Positions 44,916 to 53,887 of a DNA stretch of 64,000 nucleotides are shown one piece after another. The stretch covers positions 62,001-126,000 of the forward strand of contig NZ_PVNO01000002.1 in NCBI RefSeq assembly GCF_002993325.1, in the 5' to 3' direction. The notes under the pieces were generated by a model, which made no database searches, had not been told where the DNA came from, and saw only the letters and a program-made list of their open reading frames with translations. Position numbers and translations under genes: made by a program. Origin of the DNA: Alteromonas gracilis. Lineage in GTDB: Bacteria; Pseudomonadota; Gammaproteobacteria; Enterobacterales; Alteromonadaceae. Position 1 is the stretch's first letter. Every line of letters begins with the position of its first letter.

Positions 44916-46150
44916 AGCGCAGCCTTCATCGACGAAATTTGATCAACATTGAGTTGGAGAATCACAATAGGGTGGGGAGTAAAGGAAATGTCCACATTGG
45001 CATGGATAGATGCGGCGCGCTCTCTAATTCCCATTAGACCGTTCCCTTCTTTTATCGACCCACTGCTCTCAACAATGCCATGGTCTTTATAAGTCATCTT
45101 CACGGTCTGTTCGTAGACTTCAACACTGAGTGACACTGTGTTTCCTGTTGAGTAGCGCAGTGTATTTGTCGTCAGTTCCTTGATAATAAGTGCGAGCTGA
45201 CTTTCTTGTTTTGCACTTAAACGTGCGTTCACTTTGTCTTCAATATTGGTAATAACGGTAAAGCCATTTTCCTCTAAAAGCGCCTTATCTTTCGCTATTT
45301 CATCGCAAAGCGAAAGCTGCTTAATATCTGATACTGCTTGGCGAATATCGCTTAACAAAGACTGCGAAAGCTGGGCTAATGCTCTCACTTCACGATGAGC
45401 CTCTTCAATTTTGTCTTTACTTATCAGTTTATCGGCCAACTGTGCCTTCAAGGAAATGGAGCTAAGAGCGTGTCCTGCTACATCGTGTAAATCTCGACCT
45501 ATACGTTCACGCTCGGCTATCGCTGATAGAACCCGAAGGGCTTCCGCCTGCTGACTTTCTTTTAATCCGTGAAGCGTTTCTTTTCGCTCCATAACGCCAA
45601 AGCCAAATAGAACGATGCTGTTCAATAAGGAGGCAAGAAGGAGAAAACCAGCACCGTCAAATACGGAAAAGTTTAATGATGTAAGTAGTACCATCATGGT
45701 GCTGATGGTAAGTATGCCCGTTCTCAGCGAGTTATAGTACCCGACGATGAAAGCAATAAAACCTACAATTGTTGCAGCTCCTGGGTTTTGGAAGCTGCAA
45801 GCCACTGATAATAAAAACATCAGCAGCAAATAGCTCGGCAGTGTTTTAGCGGGTTGTTTTATAGCTTTAATGTAAAGAGTAACGAAACAAAAATATCCTG
45901 CTGATTGAAATATCCATGTTTCAACAGGTAGTGGGCGTGAAATAATTAGTGGGACAAAGAAAAACAGCGAAAAAAACAAACTGCCGTGCGACCAGCGTTT
46001 TTTGCGGCCATTTCCCAAAAGCGGCATGACCGGCGCCATTTCGTTCTTGTCTACATGGCTTATAGATTCACCCATTTTCGCAGTGCCTTCACCTACATGA
46101 GCGGTAGGCACTGCGCTGGTGTTATCTATTATGTGGTTTTGGCTGCGCAT
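44912..46150 (-). CDS. Membrane sensor histidine kinase, DesK-like (HisKA_3)
   Basis: A protein of about 412 residues. A polar N-terminus of ~45 residues is followed by five or six membrane spans (~55-190) with short loops. Then come a HisKA_3 dimerisation helix with the phospho-His (AERERIGRDLHDVAGHALSSI) and an ATPase domain (LIIKELTTNTLRYSTG, YKDHGIVESSG, GNGLMGIRERA). The absence of a large periplasmic domain suggests that it senses the membrane itself or a ligand within it, as DesK senses lipid fluidity. I use ATG 46150, which begins 16 bases after the smr stop and has AAGGA upstream at a long distance. The TTG at 46180 overlaps the smr gene. Confidence 0.87.
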   Translation of the reverse strand: MRSQNHIIDNTSAVPTAHVGEGTAKMGESISHVDKNEMAPVMPLLGNGRKKRWSHGSLFFSLFFFVPLIISRPLPVETWIFQSAGYFCFVTLYIKAIKQPAKTLPSYLLLMFLLSVACSFQNPGAATIVGFIAFIVGYYNSLRTGILTISTMMVLLTSLNFSVFDGAGFLLLASLLNSIVLFGFGVMERKETLHGLKESQQAEALRVLSAIAERERIGRDLHDVAGHALSSISLKAQLADKLISKDKIEEAHREVRALAQLSQSLLSDIRQAVSDIKQLSLCDEIAKDKALLEENGFTVITNIEDKVNARLSAKQESQLALIIKELTTNTLRYSTGNTVSLSVEVYEQTVKMTYKDHGIVESSGSIKEGNGLMGIRERAASIHANVDISFTPHPIVILQLNVDQISSMKAAL

Positions 46151-46166
46151 TGCGAGTATTTCGTCC

Positions 46167-46496
46167 TTACTGAAATACAACGGCTGACTTGCTAGTGATA
46201 AGCAAGGTGCCTGAGATAATTAACATAATACCTAGCACGGCATAAATGTCGAAAGTTTGTTTCCAAAATACCACTGATGCAGCGGTGATTAGCGCGATAC
46301 CCATACCTGACCAAATCGCATAGGCAACGCCAATTCCCATATTCTTTAGTACCATCGCAAAGAGCATCCCTGAGACGGTGTAGAAAAAGATAGCGCCGTA
46401 GCCGAACGCCCACTTTTCCCAGCCGTTAGACATTTTAAGTAGCATGGTAGCGGTAACTTCCGTAACGATAGCAATGGCTAAAAATAAGTATGTCAT
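46167..46496 (-). CDS. Small multidrug resistance (SMR) efflux protein, EmrE/QacE-like
   Basis: A protein of 109 residues with four membrane spans. The essential glutamate is in the first (MTYLFLAIAIVTEVTATMLLKMSNG, Glu13), and the second has a GxG-type region in VAYAIWSGMGIALITAASVVFWKQ. This is the full-length SMR pattern. It would exchange protons for lipophilic cations as a dimer in the inner membrane. It lies between a membrane protein gene and a two-component system, so its expression is probably tied to that sensor. Guanidinium-type (Gdx) specificity cannot be excluded from sequence alone. Confidence 0.92.
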   Translation of the reverse strand: MTYLFLAIAIVTEVTATMLLKMSNGWEKWAFGYGAIFFYTVSGMLFAMVLKNMGIGVAYAIWSGMGIALITAASVVFWKQTFDIYAVLGIMLIISGTLLITSKSAVVFQ

Positions 46497-46553
46497 GATG
46501 AATTCCTTTTGGTTGTTTTGCTGTAAAGCGTATTCTATTGCGGTAAATCGTGC

Positions 46554-47177
46554 TTAAATTGACATCTGAGCATTTGCTCTTTTCTTCACATTGCAGGTTT
46601 GAAAGCGACGTTCGAGTGCAATTAAAGAGACGATATAAACTGAAACTATGACCGCAGATATGGCTTCGACACGAGCATCAGGGAACAGATACCAAGCGCC
46701 AACAATGCCAAAGGTTCTTGCGATAGTGTGGAAATAACCTACCCAGTGTTCGATAGCCCAAGATAATGGCATCCACATCAGTCCAGCTAAAATTCCTATG
46801 CTAAGAGAAACCGTTGTATGGTCTATCGCCGCAACCGGAAGTGCGATGGCGAACACCAAAAGGCTCATTAGCATGCCAACGAAAAAAAGGCGATCGAAGC
46901 TATTTGATGTGGCCTTTTTAGCAAAAAATCGCTCGCCGGAGAGGTATGACAGTCCAGCACCTAAGTAAAAAATAGCGCCAGTACCGATATACAGCATCCA
47001 CGTGATTGTTAATTCTGATACAAAGGGAGCGCTCGCGCCTAAAATTGCCCAAACAATAGTACCGGCCAGCGGCATTGCGATGAACCTGTTCTGTTTGAAG
47101 CTTTCGCGTTGTTGTTCAAGCGTTGGCTGAGTTCTTTTTAAGCTGACAGCTGTGCGAGATGACGATACCTGTTCCAT
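46554..47177 (-). CDS. Conserved membrane protein (possibly DUF7010 family)
   Basis: A protein of 207 residues with a polar N-terminus of ~33 residues and six hydrophobic segments. It has IAMPLAGTIVWAILG near the start, the central FDRLFFVGMLMSLLVFAIALPVAAID, and WMPLSWAIEHWVGYFHTIARTFGIVGAWYLFP. The arrangement resembles the DUF7010 membrane proteins, without known function. It is the first gene of the four-gene operon with SMR, kinase and regulator (gap to smr 57 bases). The role may be in the same response to membrane stress; this is inference. Confidence 0.72.
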   Translation of the reverse strand: MEQVSSSRTAVSLKRTQPTLEQQRESFKQNRFIAMPLAGTIVWAILGASAPFVSELTITWMLYIGTGAIFYLGAGLSYLSGERFFAKKATSNSFDRLFFVGMLMSLLVFAIALPVAAIDHTTVSLSIGILAGLMWMPLSWAIEHWVGYFHTIARTFGIVGAWYLFPDARVEAISAVIVSVYIVSLIALERRFQTCNVKKRANAQMSI

Positions 47178-47264
47178 TTCTTTCCCACCTTTCTTGGTTA
47201 TTTCGATAGGGCAAGTATGCGTGAGAGTTGTGCTTTGAGTTAGTCACAAAAATCATCAATAGTA

Positions 47265-47280
47265 TGTGACATTTGTCACG
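47265..47280. promoter_or_regulatory. CRP-like palindrome upstream of the SMR/two-component operon
   Basis: TGTGA-CATTTG-TCACG differs by one base from the CRP consensus TGTGA-N6-TCACA. The inner GTGACA-TT-TGTCAC also fits the 7-2-7 spacing used by NarL-type regulators. It lies 88 bases before the operon start, and an extra GTCACA half-site is at 47243-47248. Confidence 0.5.
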
Positions 47281-47365
47281 AAATTCTTAGAACAGGCTAA
47301 TTGAAAAAGGTCGAATGGCGAGAATAAATAAGTGCTTAGGTTAAGTAACCGTGAGTGCTTAAGGA

Positions 47366-48787
47366 TTATTGCGTTTGCTGCTCTTTCTTTGCTTTGCGTT
47401 TATTTAACACTGATACACCGTCCTCTTTAGAAAGTAGTAGGCTGTCGTAAATACTGACAAGCGCTATCGCTCCCATAAACAGCATAGCGATAGAAAATGT
47501 TTGCAAGTTAGGTGTATCAGGGCTTTGTTCCAATATAAGCGCTGCAACAGCGATGGCAAGGGCTGAAAGCGTGATGCCTAAGCCTCGATTCATTTGCATT
47601 AGAATCGCGCCCAGCGTGTTCGCGTCTCGCATTTTATTGGGCGGTACGTCTGCAAAGGCAATGGTGTTTAACAGCGTTAAGTGCATTGAGCGAGTCACAC
47701 CGTTTATAAAAAGTATTGTTGCTATCATTAATGAAGAAGTGCTGTGGTTAACGAAAGCAAAAGCGACGAAGCCAAGCGCGATGAGCACGCCATTCACCAC
47801 TAGCACACGTTTAAACCCAAACGTGTTCATTATCCACGTTGTCGCTGGCTTAATCGCCAAATTCCCTGCAAAAAGCCACAGTAATAAAGAGCCAGCCTCT
47901 ACGGGTGTGTAACCCAATCCAAGCTGCAGCATTAGCGGCACAAGAAACGGAGCGCTACCTAGTGCTACACGCACAACAGACCCGCCATAAACAGAAAGCC
48001 TGAACGTTTTGTGCTGCATGGCATCGAATGAAAATAGCGGATTTTTGGCAGTTTTTACGTGCCTTATGGCAAACATCATAAGCACTATACCCATGGTAAT
48101 AACGGCAAGTGACTGGACTAGTTTGTCGCTGGTACTGGCTAGGAACTCAATGCCTGCCATAAACAAGGCGAAGCCGACTCCAGTAAGAAGAAAACCCTTT
48201 ACGTCGAATTTGCCCACATCGCCTTTGGTATTTCTTAGCAAATACAGAGACGCAACAATGGCAATAACGCCCAGTGGGATATTCATATAGAATATCCACT
48301 GCCAGCTAAAGTGTGTTGCTATATATCCACCAAGTACGGGGCCGAGCAGTGGAGCACTCAACGCAGGCCACGTAATTATAGCCACAGTTTTTACCAGCTT
48401 TTCTTTTGGCAGATCACGCAGTACAACAAGGCGACCAACGGGCACCATCATGGCGCCGCCCAATCCCTGAAGAATTCGCGATAGCGTAAACTCTAATAAG
48501 GTTGTGCTTAGCCCACAAAGTACAGAAGCCAATGTGAAAATAGCAATAGCCGCAATAAAGATAGTACGAGCGCCAAATTTATCTGCAACATAACCGCTCA
48601 GCGGAATGAAGAGAGTAACAGCGACTAGGTAGGCTGACACGCCAATAGAAAGGTGGGCTGCCGGTACATTAAAGTCGGCAGCAATTACGGGGAGCGCCGT
48701 AGTAATAACGGTAGCATCTAAAATTTCCATAAAGAGCGCCCCTGCAACCAAAAGGGCAGTGGCTAACTCTCTATTGAACAATTTCAA
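47366..48787 (-). CDS. MFS drug-efflux transporter, DHA2 (EmrB/QacA) family
   Basis: A 14-span major facilitator of about 474 residues. The family pattern is clear: first helix ALLVAGALFMEILDATVITTALP, motif A-like SGYVADKFGARTIF, motif C-like ITWPALSAPLLGPVLGGYIATHFSWQWIFYMNIPLGV. It would pump lipophilic compounds out with protons. No membrane-fusion partner (EmrA) is adjacent. The start is uncertain. The open frame runs back to an ATG at 48835, deep inside dolP. I favour the TTG at 48787, which gives a complete first helix and overlaps the dolP end by 17 bases; an ATG at 48730 would cut that helix. Confidence 0.85.
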   Translation of the reverse strand: MKLFNRELATALLVAGALFMEILDATVITTALPVIAADFNVPAAHLSIGVSAYLVAVTLFIPLSGYVADKFGARTIFIAAIAIFTLASVLCGLSTTLLEFTLSRILQGLGGAMMVPVGRLVVLRDLPKEKLVKTVAIITWPALSAPLLGPVLGGYIATHFSWQWIFYMNIPLGVIAIVASLYLLRNTKGDVGKFDVKGFLLTGVGFALFMAGIEFLASTSDKLVQSLAVITMGIVLMMFAIRHVKTAKNPLFSFDAMQHKTFRLSVYGGSVVRVALGSAPFLVPLMLQLGLGYTPVEAGSLLLWLFAGNLAIKPATTWIMNTFGFKRVLVVNGVLIALGFVAFAFVNHSTSSLMIATILFINGVTRSMHLTLLNTIAFADVPPNKMRDANTLGAILMQMNRGLGITLSALAIAVAALILEQSPDTPNLQTFSIAMLFMGAIALVSIYDSLLLSKEDGVSVLNKRKAKKEQQTQ

Positions 48788-49358
48788 AGGCTCTAACGAC
48801 GCGAGCAACACCTGTAATATTACGCGCAATATCAACTGCTGCGGTAGCTTCCAGATTATTCAAGCGGCCCATGAGAAAGACCTCGGAATCTTGAACAACA
48901 ACTTTAACCTGTAATGCAGGTACACGCTCATCGGCAACGATTTTAGTCCGCACTTTTGAGGCCAGCCAGATATCGTTAGCCTGCGTTCCCGCGCCAATAG
49001 GTTCGCCAATACGAATTTGGTTGTGTATCTTTTTAATGTAGCTGACTTCTTGTGCTCGTTGAACGGCCTCGTCTACCAAGCCCTGATTGGGCGCTTGACC
49101 CGTCAGCAACGCCACGCCGTTGTAAACATCAACTTGAAGGTTAGCTTGTTCTTTTAGGGCTTCGCTTTTTGACCATTGGTACGACACTGCCGCGTCGGCA
49201 TTTTGATCGTCTAGCTGTGTACCCACAGTTCGTCTGTCATTAGCCACTTTTGCCGCCATCGCGCCCGCGGCACCCACCGCTACGACACAGCCTTGCAGGC
49301 TCAGAACCAAAGCAAAAACAGTTCCCAGTAATCCTAAATATTTAGCGCTTTTAATCAT
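48771..49358 (-). CDS. dolP: BON-domain outer-membrane lipoprotein DolP (YraP)
   Basis: A protein of 195 residues with a lipoprotein signal (SAKYLGLLGTVFALVLSLQGC) and two BON domains. The first covers roughly residues 55-110 (ANLQVDVYNGVALLTGQAPNQGLVDEAV) and the second 125-195 (VRTKIVADERVPALQVKVVVQDSEVFLMGRLNNLEATAAVDIARNITGVARVV). DolP binds anionic phospholipid and supports BAM and outer-membrane integrity in E. coli. Position after diaA, yraN and lpoA is the E. coli order. I start at ATG 49358 because longer frames overlap diaA and would bury the signal peptide. Confidence 0.92.
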   Translation of the reverse strand: MIKSAKYLGLLGTVFALVLSLQGCVVAVGAAGAMAAKVANDRRTVGTQLDDQNADAAVSYQWSKSEALKEQANLQVDVYNGVALLTGQAPNQGLVDEAVQRAQEVSYIKKIHNQIRIGEPIGAGTQANDIWLASKVRTKIVADERVPALQVKVVVQDSEVFLMGRLNNLEATAAVDIARNITGVARVVRAFEIVQ

Positions 49359-49368
49359 AGTGCTGTGT

Positions 49369-49980
<612 letters not shown>

Positions 49981-50096
49981 TTAAAAAGACGGGGAGCTAC
50001 GGATATAAAAAAATTCGGTAATTTGAGTAACAATTGATACTTAAATTCACCGAAATCGTATGCTTTGTTCTTTTAACAATGCGCAAAGAAATATCT

Positions 50097-50438
50097 CTAG
50101 CCTACGTTTTTCAACCATTGAAGGTTATGCCCGTCTATGGCAATAACGTCAATCCGTAGGGGAGTAGACGCTGAATTAAGACCATTATCTAACAAATAGA
50201 ACTCAAACGCAGCCTGAATTCTCTGTAGTTTTTTGGCAGTAACAAATTCCAGCGCACTGCCGAACTGGTTTCTTTTTCGGTATTTAACCTCAACACATAC
50301 AATGGTGTTCCCATCTTGCATCACAAGATCAAGCTCACCCCGTCTGGTGTGATAATTTCGACACCTAAGTTCAAGGCCTTGTTCTATCAAATATTTACAA
50401 GCCTTATCCTCTCCTGCATTCCCTTGCAGTTTTGACAT
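50097..50438 (-). CDS. yraN: YraN family (UPF0102) nuclease-fold protein
   Basis: A protein of 113 residues with the YraN pattern: GEDKACKYLIEQGLELRCRNYHTRRGELDLVMQDGNTIVCVEVKYRKRNQFGSALE. The E-x-D-L and E-V-K elements are those of a restriction-endonuclease-like fold. No function is firmly known. It starts five bases after the end of lpoA and belongs to the lpoA-yraN-diaA-dolP block. Confidence 0.94.
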   Translation of the reverse strand: MSKLQGNAGEDKACKYLIEQGLELRCRNYHTRRGELDLVMQDGNTIVCVEVKYRKRNQFGSALEFVTAKKLQRIQAAFEFYLLDNGLNSASTPLRIDVIAIDGHNLQWLKNVG

Positions 50439-50443
50439 AGTAT

Positions 50444-52444
50444 TTACTCCGAAAGCATTCTTACTTTTTCGTTGCGTATAATGGCTTGCGGCTGTTTGCG
50501 TACAACTTCACCTCGTTGGTTTAACGATAAGTTGCCCGTCAGTCCGTCGTGAGAAAGGTATTTCAGCGTATTAAGCATGCCTAATTGAGGTAAAAGCTGA
50601 TAGGCATCAAAGCCAAACGCGAATAACCGCTTCTGCATGGTGTTTTGATTTTCCCATGCTTGCTGCACTTCTTGTTCTAAAGGTTGCCATTTATGTGACG
50701 GCATCAACCATGGCATGTCTACAAAGTGAACGTTTTGCAAATCGCGCCATTGGTTTTTACCACTGTCGTAATCCATTGAGCGAGAGGTGGCATAAACGGG
50801 TACCTGCTTGCCATCGAAAGGGTTTAGGCTCGCTTCAATAATAGGATTAAGTAATTCGGTGTCTTGTGGTGAAGAGAACGCAACGATTGCATCAATGTCC
50901 CGTCTACTGCGGGGCATGTTGTACACTTCATCGTTGGTCATATACTCAATTTGGTTGATACGTTCGTTACTTTGCGCAACATCCAACGCTTGAGTGATAC
51001 CTTCGCGAAGCGAATTGCTGTCGTTGAACGTGACCGACGTAATATTTGCGCGCTGTTTGTTTTCGGCGCTGTTAAGTGCTTTCCAGTGGGTTTTGAACGT
51101 GTCGTCCATTCGTTGATAAAGGCTGTTTTGCGCCGCAATTACAATAGGCGCTCTATAGCCTTTCTTAAAAATGAGTTCGGCAAGCTGCTTCGCCTCATCT
51201 TCTGGGGCAAGGCCATAATAATTCAGGGAAACAGGTAAATCTAACGCCCCGATTTCATCTTGTGTCTTTGGCTCTGCCAAGTCCACATTACTCGCTTCGT
51301 TGTCAACGTCTGCTCGTTGAGTAGCAATGGAATAAGACGTAGATTGTCGAAGGGAACTGTCTGGCAACTCGTCGGGACGGTTAAGAGCCAATACATTTAC
51401 CCCGATGGGTAGATTAGGTATTAAGCTTTCAATGGTTTCCTTTAACAAAGGACCTATTATAAATCTAGTGTCGCCAATCTCGGTAATCAATTCTTGGCTG
51501 TCTGCGCCGTTGGTATTAATAAATCGCAAGCGCGGTAAAAGGTGTTCATCTTGGCGTTTTTCCACATCGGTATAATACGCTGCCATAATGCCGTCTTTTA
51601 CTACTTGCCCGGAACGCGCTAACCTTCCAGAAAGTGGCAGCAGCACTGCAATATCATTAGCTCCCGCGTCGGTCAGCTTAGAGGCTTTAACAACGTCTTC
51701 CGGCAACGCGTTTTCAAGTACGTGACCGCGATACACCTGCGTGAACTGCTGCAAATTATTGGCAAGTTTGATGGGTGATGACGCGTATTGTTCGGTGAGT
51801 TCTCGCAATGTAAGAAATGGAGCTAGTGCTGGATATTCTTCCCCAATAGCATTTAGCGATTCTTTCGGCAAAGAAGTAATCCATTTCCATACCTGTTCTA
51901 CTTTTTGCTCGTCTGACAAACGCGTTTTTAATACACTATTTGCCGCTGCCGCCAGGTTTCCTTGCTGAGAGTAAAGCTTTGTTTGAAGTTCCGCTTTTTG
52001 GTAGGCCGTTTCGTCAGTTTCGATTACGTTGTCAAGCATGGCCAGCAATTCTTCTGGGGCTGCACCGGGCAAATCTGTATAAGCTTTAGTTATTAGCAAC
52101 GAATAATAAGACTGGTTTGCACTTGAAATGCCGTCTTCTTTAACTTCAAAAAGAACTTGTTGTGCGAGAACAGGCTGTTGGTTCTGGAGGTATAAGTCAG
52201 CAGCTTCGAGCAACAAGGTATCGCGCTGATTTTTGTCACGTGTACGGGCCCACACTCTTTTAGCTTCAAGTAGCTTATGTTCTGGCGTTACATTATCGTC
52301 AACTTGTGTAGTTTCAATAGGTGAAGGCTTCACTTCCACAGGTTTAGATTGAGATTTAGGCGTGCTTCCACAGCCTGCTAGCAACAGTACAGAAGCAACG
52401 GCTGACAGCGTAAACATTTTTCCAGCTTGTCCGATATGACGCAC
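50444..52444 (-). CDS. lpoA: Penicillin-binding protein activator LpoA
   Basis: A protein of 666 residues. A lipoprotein signal (FTLSAVASVLLLAGCGS) anchors it in the outer membrane. The N-terminal half is helical TPR-like (LLEAADLYLQNQQPVLAQQVLFEV). The C-terminal half is a type I periplasmic-binding-like domain (DIAVLLPLSGRLARSGQVVKDGIMAAYY, FIIGPLLKETIESLIPN, DIDAIVAFSSPQDTELLNPIIEASLNPF). LpoA activates the synthase PBP1A from the outer membrane. The start is GTG at 52444 with AAAAGGA upstream. It is divergent from rsmI with 141 bases between, and leads into yraN. Confidence 0.95.
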   Translation of the reverse strand: MRHIGQAGKMFTLSAVASVLLLAGCGSTPKSQSKPVEVKPSPIETTQVDDNVTPEHKLLEAKRVWARTRDKNQRDTLLLEAADLYLQNQQPVLAQQVLFEVKEDGISSANQSYYSLLITKAYTDLPGAAPEELLAMLDNVIETDETAYQKAELQTKLYSQQGNLAAAANSVLKTRLSDEQKVEQVWKWITSLPKESLNAIGEEYPALAPFLTLRELTEQYASSPIKLANNLQQFTQVYRGHVLENALPEDVVKASKLTDAGANDIAVLLPLSGRLARSGQVVKDGIMAAYYTDVEKRQDEHLLPRLRFINTNGADSQELITEIGDTRFIIGPLLKETIESLIPNLPIGVNVLALNRPDELPDSSLRQSTSYSIATQRADVDNEASNVDLAEPKTQDEIGALDLPVSLNYYGLAPEDEAKQLAELIFKKGYRAPIVIAAQNSLYQRMDDTFKTHWKALNSAENKQRANITSVTFNDSNSLREGITQALDVAQSNERINQIEYMTNDEVYNMPRSRRDIDAIVAFSSPQDTELLNPIIEASLNPFDGKQVPVYATSRSMDYDSGKNQWRDLQNVHFVDMPWLMPSHKWQPLEQEVQQAWENQNTMQKRLFAFGFDAYQLLPQLGMLNTLKYLSHDGLTGNLSLNQRGEVVRKQPQAIIRNEKVRMLSE

Positions 52445-52585
52445 AGTTTCATTCCTTTTACATCGTGATAGGTCAAGTTTATCTTAACCACTGTGAAAAT
52501 CTACGCTTGCCAGCATAATCTGGACTAATGGCGTGTTACACTTATCGCATTATCTTTATATCTAACGAAAGACTACACCACTGCT

Positions 52586-53422
52586 ATGACAGACACCGCA
52601 ACCCTATATATTGTTCCAACGCCTATCGGTAATTTAGATGACATAAGCGCCAGAGCCATTCGCATTCTGAGTGAGGTTAACTGGATTGCGGCTGAAGACA
52701 CCCGCCATAGTGCCCGTCTTTTACAGCACTTTAGCATTGGTACTAAAACACTTTCGCTACATGAGCACAATGAAGATAAGCGAACGGCTATGCTTTGTGA
52801 GCGGTTGAAAGGCGGAGAGTCGGTAGCGCTAATTAGTGATGCCGGTACGCCGCTTATCAGCGATCCCGGCTTTGTGTTAGTACGCAAATGCCGAGAGCAG
52901 GGCATTCCTGTTAGTGCGTTACCTGGCCCATGTGCTGCCATAACGGCGTTAAGCGCGTCGGGGCTTCCTACCGACAAATTTATCTTCGAAGGTTTCTTGC
53001 CAGTTAAGACACAAGCGAGAGAAGGTGTGCTGTCTTCTCTTTTAGACAGAACTTTCACCACTGTTTACTACGAGGCTCCACGCCGAATTTTAGATACGGT
53101 TACCGATATCCAGCGCGTACTGGGAGAGCGTCAAATAGTTGTAGCAAAAGAGCTTACTAAAGCCTTTGAAACTTACGTGAGTGGTAGCGCACAGAATGTA
53201 CTTGATTATTTAAATGCTGAGCCCGCTCATCAAAAAGGTGAGTTTGTCGTCATGATCGGCCCCGCTCAAATAAGTGAGCAGGCCATTCCAAGTGAAGCGA
53301 TGTCGCTATTAAACACGCTTTGTGAGCATATGCCTTTGAAGATGGCAGCAGCTGTAGTCGCCAGTCATTACGACTTGAAAAAGAATGCGCTTTATCAAGC
53401 CGGACTCGATGCAAAAGCGTAA
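52586..53422 (+). CDS. rsmI: 16S rRNA 2'-O-ribose C1402 methyltransferase RsmI
   Basis: A protein of 278 residues of the tetrapyrrole-methylase fold (LYIVPTPIGNLDDISARAIRILSEVNWIAAEDTRHSARLL, LISDAGTPLISDPGFVLVRKC, ALPGPCAAITALSASGLP, FEGFLPVKTQAREGVL). It adds the ribose methyl group to C1402 in the decoding centre using SAM. It faces lpoA in the divergent arrangement known from E. coli. The stop TAA overlaps the start of the dispersed 28-bp repeat. Confidence 0.96.
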   Translation: MTDTATLYIVPTPIGNLDDISARAIRILSEVNWIAAEDTRHSARLLQHFSIGTKTLSLHEHNEDKRTAMLCERLKGGESVALISDAGTPLISDPGFVLVRKCREQGIPVSALPGPCAAITALSASGLPTDKFIFEGFLPVKTQAREGVLSSLLDRTFTTVYYEAPRRILDTVTDIQRVLGERQIVVAKELTKAFETYVSGSAQNVLDYLNAEPAHQKGEFVVMIGPAQISEQAIPSEAMSLLNTLCEHMPLKMAAAVVASHYDLKKNALYQAGLDAKA

Positions 53423-53448
53423 TTATCTATGCGGACTGGTATTAGTCA
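53421..53448 (+). repeat. Dispersed 28-bp repeat, copy 3
   Basis: AATTATCTATGCGGACTGGT followed by ATTAGTCA, matching the copies at 18149 (plus) and 2795 (minus). It overlaps the rsmI stop codon by two bases. Confidence 0.65.
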
Positions 53449-53501
53449 CCAGCAAGATTGATCTTAAGCGTCTCTGTTGAATACAAAGTAATAGATTCAA
53501 T

Positions 53502-53529
53502 TTTTGCCCTAAGTGCTCGAAGGGCAAAA
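53502..53529 (+). promoter_or_regulatory. Hairpin in the leader of the small gene at 53547
   Basis: A perfect 9-bp stem TTTTGCCCT / AGGGCAAAA with a 10-base loop, ending 5 bases before the ribosome binding site AAAGGAGG. No T-run follows, so it may affect translation or mRNA stability rather than end transcription. Confidence 0.45.
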
Positions 53530-53546
53530 TGCTAAAGGAGGCGCAG

Positions 53547-53810
53547 ATGACTAAGACACTAAAGATCACCATGTCGGAAGGCAAATGGTTGGTAGATATA
53601 TTTTCTCAAGCGAACGACTCTGGCGTTTACGATCTTATTCACCCTAATACCTCCACTGAGGTATCGTTAAATGAAGGTGAAATGTACGGCTTTCGCTATA
53701 GCCTGCAAGGAAAGGCAGGTACAACGTTTAAAATTGAATTTGATGATGAGGTGTTAGCTGAAGGCGAGATAGATAAATCTGAAATTGCGTCGGGAAGCGG
53801 GGTAGTTTAG
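53547..53810 (+). CDS. Small acidic beta-rich protein of unknown function
   Basis: A soluble protein of about 87 residues, acidic, with alternating strand-like segments (LKITMSEGKWLVDIF, TSTEVSLNEGEMYGFRYSL, GTTFKIEFDDEVLAEGEID). The pattern suggests a small beta-sandwich; no family is recognised. I start at ATG 53547 because GGAGG lies six bases upstream, which also strongly supports real translation. The longer frame from 53529 includes that site. It has its own terminator and a leader hairpin, so it appears to be a highly expressed single gene. Confidence 0.68.
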   Translation: MTKTLKITMSEGKWLVDIFSQANDSGVYDLIHPNTSTEVSLNEGEMYGFRYSLQGKAGTTFKIEFDDEVLAEGEIDKSEIASGSGVV

Positions 53811-53846
53811 GTTTCGACTTCAAAAAATGAGGTGATAATAATTATT

Positions 53847-53875
53847 AAAGCCGCGAGCTTTCGCGGCTTTTTTTT
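53847..53875 (+). terminator. Rho-independent terminator after the small gene at 53547
   Basis: AAAGCCGCGA / TCGCGGCTTT hairpin with a four-base loop and T8, 36 bases after the stop. Confidence 0.93.
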
Positions 53876-53887
53876 GATAAAAAACTG

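Noticed and set aside
53423..53546. Possible RNase P RNA gene after rsmI, a known neighbour in some gammaproteobacteria
   Set aside because: The gap is only about 125 bases and shows no RNase P core motifs.
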